A stretch of DNA of 5,079 nt from Pedobacter schmidteae. GTDB lineage: Bacteria > Bacteroidota > Bacteroidia > Sphingobacteriales > Sphingobacteriaceae. The position numbers were made by a program, and so were the translations under genes. Location of the stretch: contig CAMDQV010000180.1 of assembly GCA_945906015.1 (NCBI GenBank), positions 1-5,079 of the forward strand, in the 5' to 3' direction. This document shows, piece after piece, positions 1 to 5,079 of this stretch (position 1 is the first letter of the stretch; each line of letters opens with the position of its first letter). The notes beneath the pieces are model-generated. The model was not told the DNA's origin, did no database searches, and was given only the letters and a program-made list of their open reading frames with translations.

Positions 1-242
1 ACAGCAATATTTTCTATTTTGAATGCACCCTTTTCATCTGTAATGGAACCATTGGTAGTTTTTACTGAACCTGCACGGCCCATTGAAACAGTAGCATAAT
101 CAATTGGCTTATTGCTAAATGAATCAAGGATAATACCAGAAATTCTTCCTGTTACAGAAGGTGCTGCTGCGCCGCCCATTCCTTGAGCTGAAGCAAAAGA
201 TACCCCTGTGAATAAAGCAATAAGTACTAAAAAATATTTCAT
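1..242 (-). CDS. Secreted carboxypeptidase-regulatory-like protein, probable TonB-dependent receptor N-terminus (partial)
   Basis: Only the first 80 codons are present; the gene runs off the left edge. The ATG at 242-240 opens a classic signal peptide: Lys2, a hydrophobic stretch at residues 4-16, and an Ala-Ser-Ala/Gln cleavage site around residues 17-20. A short Gly/Ala-rich linker follows. From about residue 30 comes a pattern typical of the CarboxypepD_reg-like beta-sandwich: a GRISGIILDS strand (32-41), KPIDYATVS (45-53), then GSITDEKGAFKIENI (65-79). In Bacteroidota this domain usually sits at the N-terminus of TonB-dependent receptors or outer-membrane beta-barrel proteins that import ligands across the outer membrane. 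It can also head other exported proteins, so the receptor call is inference; barrel and plug lie outside the window. The gene is in the same direction as leuS but 210 bp downstream of it, with its own promoter-like element, so it is probably transcribed separately. Confidence 0.75.
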   Translation of the reverse strand, partial: MKYFLVLIALFTGVSFASAQGMGGAAAPSVTGRISGIILDSFSNKPIDYATVSMGRAGSVKTTNGSITDEKGAFKIENIA

Positions 243-268
243 GTAATTGGTTTTTTTGAAATTAGTCT

Positions 269-276
269 CAAAACTA
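269..276 (-). promoter_or_regulatory. Bacteroidota-type -7 promoter element for the exported-protein gene
   Basis: Read on the minus strand this is TAGTTTTG, an exact match to the Bacteroidota -7 consensus TAnnTTTG, ending 26 nt before the ATG at 242. A TTG that could serve as the -33 element lies at 294-292, but its 15-nt spacer is shorter than the usual roughly 17-23. The leader would be about 20 nt, AT-rich, with no Shine-Dalgarno sequence, as is normal for the phylum. Confidence 0.5.
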
Positions 277-411
277 CGGAGTATGTTACAGCAATGCAGG
301 CTTAAATTGTTAATTGAAAGTAAAATCAATTTACAATCGAAAAGCTCCTAGCTATAATCCGACAAATGAAGGATATACTTTAAGGCTTTTGAAAGATGCC
401 TGGATAACAAA

Positions 412-433
412 GTAGGATAGAACTATAGCCTAC
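412..433 (-). terminator. Hairpin 3' of leuS, possible transcription terminator
   Basis: On the minus strand, 19 nt after the leuS stop codon, GTAGG pairs with CCTAC and an inner ATA pairs with TAT around a GTTC loop, with a 2-nt CT bulge in the 5' arm. The following bases are TTTGTT, a weak U-tract. Position and shape fit a terminator for leuS, but the imperfect stem and short U-run make it less than a textbook intrinsic terminator. Confidence 0.4.
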
Positions 434-452
434 CCTTGTCTGTTTTAAAAAT

Positions 453-3245
453 CTAGATTACGATATTAATGATTTTCCCCTTTACAAAAATAATTTTCTT
501 TGGAGTTTTGTCTTCTAAATATTTCTGCAGATCAGTATTTGCCATTACAATTGCTTCAACTTCTGCCTGACTTAAGCTAAGTGAAATGTTTAGGTTCATT
601 CTGGTTTTTCCATTCACAGAAACCGGGTAAGAGAATTCATTCTCAACCAGATATTCTGGATTAAACACAGGATAAGGAGCTAAAGATAGTGCTCCAGGTA
701 CATTGCCAAGCAAAGTCCATAGCTCTTCAGAAATATGAGGGGCATACGAAGAAAGAACAATAACCAGATCCTGAACGATCTTTCTCTTATTACATTTAAG
801 ATCTGTTAATTCATTTATACAGATCATAAAACTAGATACAGATGTATTGAATGAAAAGCGTTCAATATCTTCTTCAACCTTACGGATGATCTTGTGCAGT
901 GCTTTATATTCTGCCTTTGAGGGATCCTCATCAGACACCTTAAAATTAAACTCATCGTCATGGGATAGCTTCCAGAATTTGCGAAGGAATTTAAAAACCC
1001 CTTCAATTCCATTCGTGTTCCATGGCTTACTTTGCTCTAGCGGACCCAAGAACATTTCATACATCCTTAGGGTGTCGGCTCCATAACGTTCTATAATATC
1101 ATCCGGACTTACGACATTGAATTTAGATTTCGACATCTTTTCAACTTCGACACCGCAAATATATTTATCATTTTCGAGTATGAATTCGGCATCAGCAAAT
1201 TCGGATCTGAATACTTTAAATTTTTCGAGGTCAAGAATTTCATTGAACACGATATTTACATCAACATGAAGTGCTGAAGTGGTATATTGAGATTTCAGTC
1301 CATGAGATACAAATGTATTTGTTCCACGCCCATCTTCATCAATGATCCGATAAACAAAATTAGACCTTCCCTGAATCATTCCCTGATTGATCAATTTTTT
1401 GAATGGTTCTTCTTCTACAACATAGCCCAGATCTTTCAAAAATTTATTCCAGAAACGACTGTATAACAGGTGACCGGTAGCATGCTCTGATCCGCCAATA
1501 TAAAGATCAACGTCTTTCCAGTATGAAATAGCATCAGCAGGAGCGAAAACATCCTGCTTTATGTCTTCCTGGGAAGCCATGTAACGATACCAGTACCAGC
1601 TTGAACCTGCCCATCCGGGCATAGTGCTCAGCTCATATTCCAGCTCTCCTTTATATTTCCAGCTCTCGGCTCTTCCGAGTGGGGGTTCTCCGCTTTCGGT
1701 AGGTAAATATTTATCCACTTCAGGTAAAACAAGTGGAAGATCTTCCATAGCAATAAGTTGCGGAAGTCTGTCTTTGAAATAAACAGGTACTGGTTCTCCC
1801 CAATAGCGCTGCCGACCAAAAATAGCATCGCGCAAGCGGTAATTGACTTTTGCTTTACCCGCCCCAAGCTCTTCAAGCTTGGCGATCATCGCTGCCGTTG
1901 CTTGCTTATAATTCAAACCATTGATAATTCCTGAATTGATATAAAAACCGTCTTTTGTTGGGTCGGCCTGAATATCTAGATCAAGCTGCGCATCCGAGAT
2001 GGCTACAATTGGCAAGCCAAATTTAGTAGCAAATAACCAATCACGCTGATCTCCAGAAGGAACGGCCATAACGGCACCGGTTCCATAACCTGCAAGAACA
2101 TAATCCGCTATCCAGATAGGCACCGGAGCTCCACTGATTGGGTGTTTGACATAGCTTCCCGTAAATGCACCTGAAACAGTCTTTGTGTCGGCCATACGGT
2201 CAAGTTCGGTCTTCTTTTTAGTTTGATCGATATAGTTCTGAATTTCTTCAATATGATCTGGAGTAGTTAAACCTTCAACAAGCTCATGCTCTGGAGCCAG
2301 AACAAGAAAAGTAGCACCATAAAGTGTATCCACACGGGTAGTGAACACTTCAATAAATGCTCCCGAATTTAATCCGAATCGCACCAGTGCACCAACACTC
2401 TTACCGATCCAGTTACGCTGCATCTCTTTCAAAGGATCAGGCCAGTCGATATTATCCAATCCCTGGAGTAAACGATCAGCATAAGCCGTAATGCGCATAC
2501 TCCACTGCATCATTTTCTTTTGTTCAACAGGATACCCTCCACGCTCAGAATAGCCATCCTTGACCTCATCGTTAGCAAGAACAGTTCCCAATGACAGGCA
2601 CCAGTTTACTGTACTTTCGCGTAAATAGGTAAGTCGGTATTTAAGTAGTTCAGTTTGTTTATCTGTATCCGATTTTAACTTCCATTGTTCAGCCGAAAAA
2701 TTTTCGGCATCCTCATCAGATACCGCCTTAATACCATGACTGCCTGAATCTTCAAATTTCCTGATCAGTTCTTCAATACTTTCTGCTTTATTACTCTCCA
2801 GATTATACCAAGAATTGAATAAAAGCATGAAGATCCACTGGGTCCATTTATAATATCCCGGATCACTGGTTCTAACCTCTCGACTCCAGTCATATGAAAA
2901 CCCAAGGTTATCCAGCTGCTCACGGTAACGGTTTATATTGGTTTCAGTAGTTATTGCCGGATGTTGACCCGTTTGTATGGCATATTGTTCGGCAGGCAAT
3001 CCAAAAGAATCGTATCCCATAGGATGCAACACATTAAACCCCTTCAAGCGTTTGTAACGGGAAAAAATATCAGAAGCTATATATCCAAGCGGATGACCGA
3101 CATGAAGTCCGGCACCCGAAGGATAAGGAAACATATCCAAAACGTAATATTTTGGCTTTTCTGAATTATTATCTACCCTAAAGGTATGATTCATGGCCCA
3201 GAATTTTTGCCACCTCTTCTCTATGTCTCTGAATTGATAATCCAT
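453..3245 (-). CDS. leuS: Leucyl-tRNA synthetase (LeuRS), bacterial type, complete
   Basis: Cytosolic class Ia synthetase that charges tRNA-Leu with leucine using ATP. The 930-aa frame is intact. Visible parts in order: first half of the Rossmann catalytic domain with HVGH (48-51, the HIGH motif) and GYDSFGLPAEQYAI (77-90); CP1 editing domain with TTRVDT (302-307; Thr307 lines up with the threonine that blocks leucine hydrolysis) and GYGTGAVMAVP (386-396), then SGDQRD, whose last Asp (402) matches the conserved editing-site Asp; second catalytic half with GSEHATGHLLYSRFW (585-599); KMSKS (703-707); anticodon-binding helical domain, including YAPHISEELW (834-843); and a C-terminal tRNA-binding domain ending at INIVI. 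It is longer than E. coli LeuRS (860 aa), mainly through an insert at about 150-203; a leucine-specific region of unusual sequence lies at about 622-700 just before KMSKS. The cysteines of the usual zinc knuckle after TVLANDEV are absent. The first methionine fits the family start. It is divergent from ftsX. Confidence 0.98.
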   Translation of the reverse strand: MDYQFRDIEKRWQKFWAMNHTFRVDNNSEKPKYYVLDMFPYPSGAGLHVGHPLGYIASDIFSRYKRLKGFNVLHPMGYDSFGLPAEQYAIQTGQHPAITTETNINRYREQLDNLGFSYDWSREVRTSDPGYYKWTQWIFMLLFNSWYNLESNKAESIEELIRKFEDSGSHGIKAVSDEDAENFSAEQWKLKSDTDKQTELLKYRLTYLRESTVNWCLSLGTVLANDEVKDGYSERGGYPVEQKKMMQWSMRITAYADRLLQGLDNIDWPDPLKEMQRNWIGKSVGALVRFGLNSGAFIEVFTTRVDTLYGATFLVLAPEHELVEGLTTPDHIEEIQNYIDQTKKKTELDRMADTKTVSGAFTGSYVKHPISGAPVPIWIADYVLAGYGTGAVMAVPSGDQRDWLFATKFGLPIVAISDAQLDLDIQADPTKDGFYINSGIINGLNYKQATAAMIAKLEELGAGKAKVNYRLRDAIFGRQRYWGEPVPVYFKDRLPQLIAMEDLPLVLPEVDKYLPTESGEPPLGRAESWKYKGELEYELSTMPGWAGSSWYWYRYMASQEDIKQDVFAPADAISYWKDVDLYIGGSEHATGHLLYSRFWNKFLKDLGYVVEEEPFKKLINQGMIQGRSNFVYRIIDEDGRGTNTFVSHGLKSQYTTSALHVDVNIVFNEILDLEKFKVFRSEFADAEFILENDKYICGVEVEKMSKSKFNVVSPDDIIERYGADTLRMYEMFLGPLEQSKPWNTNGIEGVFKFLRKFWKLSHDDEFNFKVSDEDPSKAEYKALHKIIRKVEEDIERFSFNTSVSSFMICINELTDLKCNKRKIVQDLVIVLSSYAPHISEELWTLLGNVPGALSLAPYPVFNPEYLVENEFSYPVSVNGKTRMNLNISLSLSQAEVEAIVMANTDLQKYLEDKTPKKIIFVKGKIINIVI

Positions 3246-3264
3246 CTTGGAACTGAATAAGATG

Positions 3265-3272
3265 CGAAAATA
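3265..3272 (-). promoter_or_regulatory. Candidate -7 element for leuS
   Basis: On the minus strand this reads TATTTTCG, seven of eight positions of TAnnTTTG, ending 19 nt before the leuS ATG. A TTG at 3299-3297 could be the -33 element, but the 24-nt spacer is slightly long. No better match is visible in the divergent region. AT-rich sequence makes chance matches likely, so this is tentative. Confidence 0.3.
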
Positions 3273-3359
3273 CTAAAATCCGTGGTTTTATGGAACCAAT
3301 GGAAGCAGCAAATTCCTTTATAACCTTGTTCAAAGGGCAGAAATAAAAATTTAACAAAG

Positions 3360-3386
3360 TTTAACTGCTAAATAAGACCAGTTAAA
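3360..3386. repeat. Inverted repeat TTTAACTG-N11-CAGTTAAA in the leuS/ftsX divergent region
   Basis: Two perfect 8-bp arms (3360-3367 and 3379-3386) are separated by 11 bp. An additional direct copy of TTTAAC at 3350-3355 lies exactly 10 bp, about one helical turn, before the left arm. The repeat sits upstream of the candidate ftsX -7 element, at roughly -50 to -24 of the predicted start. Such a layout suits a dimeric regulator binding site, but no regulator is identified and the region is AT-rich. Confidence 0.4.
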
Positions 3387-3397
3387 AGCATATTATT

Positions 3398-3405
3398 TAC
3401 CTTTA
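3398..3405 (+). promoter_or_regulatory. Candidate -7 element for the ftsX operon
   Basis: TACCTTTA matches TAnnTTTG in seven of eight positions and lies 38 nt before the ATG at 3444. I see no TTG at the expected -33 distance, so the promoter is only partly supported. It would place the transcription start near the beginning of the palindrome at 3409-3426. Confidence 0.3.
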
Positions 3406-3408
3406 CAC

Positions 3409-3426
3409 CTAAAATATCTATTTTAG
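3409..3426. repeat. 18-bp palindrome CTAAAATA-TC-TATTTTAG before ftsX
   Basis: Perfect 8-bp arms flank a 2-bp centre, ending 17 nt before the ftsX ATG. It falls around the predicted transcription start, so it could be an operator or, if transcribed, a weak AU-rich hairpin near the ribosome entry region. Fourteen of the sixteen arm bases are A or T, so chance occurrence cannot be excluded. Confidence 0.4.
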
Positions 3427-3443
3427 TACCATAAAATTTGCTC

Positions 3444-4322
3444 ATGGAAGAATTTGAAAGAAGTACATCATCAGGAAAAACAAAAACTATTTACGTTTCA
3501 ACGGTAATCAGCATTGCGCTGGTTTTACTTATGACAGGTCTTCTAGGACTGATTCTGGTTCATGCTAAAAATCTTTCAAAATATGTAAAAGAAAATATAG
3601 TCCTTAATATTATTGTTAATGAAGGTGCAAAAGAGGTAGATGTTACTGCGCTACAAAAACAGCTGGATGCTAATCCATATGTACTTAAAACTCAATATGT
3701 AAGTAAAGAGTTGGCTGCCAGAAATTTAACAAAAGATCTCGGTGAAGACTTCGTTGATTTTCTAGGATATAACCCCTTATTATCATCCATTGATGTATAC
3801 TTAAAGGCCGATTACGCTAATAATGCAAGCATTCAGACATTCACGGCTACTATAAATAAAAATCCACTGGTTAAAGAAGTTGTATATCAAAAATCATTGA
3901 TCGATATGGTTAACCAGAATATAAAGGGAATTGGTTTGGTAATTTTGGCCTTTGCTTCCATATTACTGATCATTGCGGTTGCCCTGATCAATAACACGAT
4001 TAGACTGGCTATCTACTCACAACGATTCCTGATAAAAAGTATGCAGCTTGTGGGTGCTACCAAAAATTTTATTCGTAAGCCATTTTTAACTTATGGCGTT
4101 CTGCATGGATTGATTGGAGGTTTAATTGCAGTTATTTTATTACTTCTCACCCTCTATTTTGCCCAGCAGCAAGTTCCTGAAATGATCATTCTGCGTGATT
4201 GGTTTGAATTTAGCCTTGTGTTTACTGGGGTTATTGGAATTGGAGTACTTATTTCAGGCTTAAGTACCTATTTTGCAGTGAGCAAATTTCTTCGTTTAAA
4301 AATTTACGACCTTTATAAATAA
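3444..4322 (+). CDS. ftsX: Cell division protein FtsX (ABC-type permease subunit)
   Basis: Inner-membrane protein that, with the ATPase FtsE, couples the cytoplasmic division machinery to periplasmic peptidoglycan hydrolase activation. The 292-aa product has the FtsX layout: a short cytoplasmic N-terminus with GKTKTIYVST (11-20), TM1 at about 20-40, a periplasmic domain at about 42-158 (FtsX extracellular domain), then TM2 (162-182), TM3 (about 215-239) and TM4 (about 255-278). Between TM2 and TM3 lies the family signature NNTIRLAIYSQR (183-194) followed by LVGATKNFIRKPF (202-214), the cytoplasmic loop expected to contact FtsE. I chose the ATG at 3444; an in-frame TTG two codons earlier (3438) would give 294 aa but adds only Met-Leu, and MEEFE fits the family start as I recall it. 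No ftsE is adjacent. The stop overlaps the next ATG by one base (TAATG), indicating translational coupling. No Shine-Dalgarno sequence is visible. Confidence 0.93.
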   Translation: MEEFERSTSSGKTKTIYVSTVISIALVLLMTGLLGLILVHAKNLSKYVKENIVLNIIVNEGAKEVDVTALQKQLDANPYVLKTQYVSKELAARNLTKDLGEDFVDFLGYNPLLSSIDVYLKADYANNASIQTFTATINKNPLVKEVVYQKSLIDMVNQNIKGIGLVILAFASILLIIAVALINNTIRLAIYSQRFLIKSMQLVGATKNFIRKPFLTYGVLHGLIGGLIAVILLLLTLYFAQQQVPEMIILRDWFEFSLVFTGVIGIGVLISGLSTYFAVSKFLRLKIYDLYK

Positions 4323-4558
4323 TGGCACAAAAAAATACACCACTAAAAGAAACCCAGCAAGAACCATTTGTATTTGGGAAAAATAATTACAAATTACTGT
4401 TTTTAAGTATTGCTATGGTAGTTTTAGGATTTATCCTAATGATCGGCGAGACCGATATCTATGAGTTCAAAAAGATCATTCTGGCCCCAATTATTGTTTT
4501 GGCCGGCTTTGCTCTTGGCTTTGTTGCAATCCTGAAAAAACCTACTCAACATAACTAA
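4322..4558 (+). CDS. DUF3098 family small two-helix membrane protein
   Basis: A 78-aa protein of unknown function. Residues 1-15 are polar and probably cytoplasmic. FVFGKNNYKLL (16-26) leads into TM1 (about 24-41, ending in GFILMIGE), a short polar loop (43-50, ETDIYEFK), and TM2 (about 51-70, starting KIILAPIIVLAGF), then a basic tail. The NNYKLL, GF-LM and LAPI-VL-GF pattern matches what I know of the Bacteroidota-restricted DUF3098 family, and the length is normal for it. It begins inside the ftsX stop codon (TAATG) and its own stop overlaps the uppP start in the same way, so its synthesis is probably tied to both. That context suggests a role at the envelope or in division, perhaps as an accessory of FtsX, but this is inference from position only; no catalytic motif is visible. 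Confidence 0.85.
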   Translation: MAQKNTPLKETQQEPFVFGKNNYKLLFLSIAMVVLGFILMIGETDIYEFKKIILAPIIVLAGFALGFVAILKKPTQHN

Positions 4559-5079
4559 TGACTGTATTTCAGGGCATCATTCTGGCCATAATTGAGGGCC
4601 TGACTGAATTTTTACCGGTATCATCTACTGGGCACATGATCATTGGGTCATCTCTGATGGGTATACAATCTGATGAGTTTGTGAAGTTGTTCACCGTTGC
4701 TATTCAACTCGGAGCGATATTATCGGTTATTGCCCTTTACTTCAAGCACTTTTTTCAAACCTTTGGGTTCTACTTTAAACTCTTAGTAGCTTTTTTGCCT
4801 GCAGTATTTTTCGGATTGCTTCTTAGCGATAAGATCGATCAGCTTATGGAAAGTGCTCTGGGAGTTGCAATTGCTCTACTGTTGGGGGGTATCATCTTGC
4901 TATTTGTAGATAAATGGTTTAAAGATGGAGAAATAGACAATCCTGATGACATTTCATATGGCACAGCCTTCAAAATTGGATTGTTCCAATGCCTTTCAAT
5001 GATACCCGGAACTTCAAGATCTGCTGCAACAATTGTTGGTGGAATGTCGCAGCGTTTATCCAGAAAAGCGGCGGCCGAA
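4558..5079 (+). CDS. uppP: Undecaprenyl-diphosphate phosphatase UppP/BacA (partial, 3' end beyond window)
   Basis: Integral membrane enzyme that dephosphorylates undecaprenyl pyrophosphate to undecaprenyl phosphate, recycling the lipid carrier for peptidoglycan and other envelope polymers; family members are known for bacitracin resistance when overproduced. The first 174 codons are present, about two thirds of the usual 265-280 aa. Both active-site motifs are visible: EGLTEFLPVSSTGH at 13-26 (Glu13, Glu17, Ser23, His26 correspond to E. coli Glu17, Glu21, Ser27, His30) and PGTSRSAAT at 150-158 (Arg154 and Thr158 match the catalytic PGxSRSxxT signature). Hydrophobic segments lie at about 42-62, 74-90 and 99-117. 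The ATG overlaps the DUF3098 stop by one base. In Bacteroidota I would expect truB next, outside the window. Confidence 0.95.
   Translation, partial: MTVFQGIILAIIEGLTEFLPVSSTGHMIIGSSLMGIQSDEFVKLFTVAIQLGAILSVIALYFKHFFQTFGFYFKLLVAFLPAVFFGLLLSDKIDQLMESALGVAIALLLGGIILLFVDKWFKDGEIDNPDDISYGTAFKIGLFQCLSMIPGTSRSAATIVGGMSQRLSRKAAAE

Noticed and set aside
343..353. Small AGCT-AGG-AGCT hairpin followed by T's on the minus strand
   Set aside because: A 4-bp stem with a 3-nt loop is too weak to call a terminator; AGCT is self-complementary, so such repeats occur easily by chance.
824..1086. Short open frames on both strands (824-1012 minus, 847-1086 plus) within leuS
   Set aside because: Both lie inside the clearly conserved leuS frame, have no recognisable family features and no start-region support; they are chance open frames.
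1628..1876. 82-codon minus-strand open frame overlapping leuS in another frame
   Set aside because: The leuS protein sequence here is conserved catalytic/editing-domain sequence; the alternative product shows no domain or motif.
2961..3164. 67-codon plus-strand open frame antisense to the leuS 5' end
   Set aside because: It is opposite the HVGH region of leuS, whose codons explain the sequence; the product is basic and has no recognisable family.
3283..3298. TGGTT-N6-AACCA inverted repeat upstream of leuS
   Set aside because: Arms of only 5 bp are expected by chance in a sequence of this length.
3438..3443. TTG start two codons upstream of the ftsX ATG
   Set aside because: It would add only Met-Leu, has no ribosome-binding support, and the ATG at 3444 gives a family-like N-terminus.
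3246..3443. Leader peptide, T-box or riboswitch controlling leuS
   Set aside because: The candidate leuS leader is very short, no T-box-like motif or antiterminator structure is visible, and T-boxes are not typical of Bacteroidota.
1..5079. CRISPR array, insertion sequence, tRNA/rRNA, or defence island
   Set aside because: No regularly spaced repeats, transposase-like frames, terminal repeats or cloverleaf-like sequences were seen; coding density and gene content are those of a core-genome region.

Overview
The window looks like an ordinary chromosomal, largely housekeeping segment from a Bacteroidota genome, most likely the Sphingobacteriaceae (Pedobacter-like). Four things point there: AT-rich DNA; a SusC/RagA-style secreted protein start with a carboxypeptidase-regulatory-like fold; a leucyl-tRNA synthetase with the long form and motif variants I associate with this phylum; and the gene order ftsX - DUF3098 - uppP. 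Start regions lack clear Shine-Dalgarno sequences, and TAnnTTTG-like -7 elements lie upstream of genes, both typical of the phylum. The genus-level guess is inference.

Left part, minus strand: positions 1-242 hold the first 80 codons of an exported protein with a signal peptide and a beta-sandwich regulatory-like domain, probably the N-terminus of a TonB-dependent receptor or related outer-membrane protein. A perfect TAGTTTTG -7 element lies just upstream of it. Positions 243-452 separate it from leuS and contain a hairpin that may end the leuS transcript. leuS (453-3245, minus) is complete and intact, 930 aa.

Right part, plus strand: a 198-bp divergent intergenic region (3246-3443) contains two perfect 8-bp-arm inverted repeats and weak promoter-like elements. 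It is followed by ftsX (3444-4322), a 78-aa DUF3098 membrane protein (4322-4558), and the first 174 codons of uppP (4558 to the window end). The two junctions in this operon are identical TAATG stop/start overlaps, so the three genes are probably translated in a coupled way. All three products are inner-membrane proteins. FtsX signals to cell-wall hydrolases during division, and UppP recycles the lipid carrier for peptidoglycan building blocks, so the operon is an envelope/division unit with DUF3098 as the member of unknown function.

No mobile element, CRISPR array, tRNA or rRNA was seen, and I found no convincing evidence of a novel defence or biosynthetic system. The most interesting items are the uncharacterised DUF3098 protein tightly coupled between ftsX and uppP, the inverted repeats in front of ftsX, and the lineage-type remodelling of LeuS.
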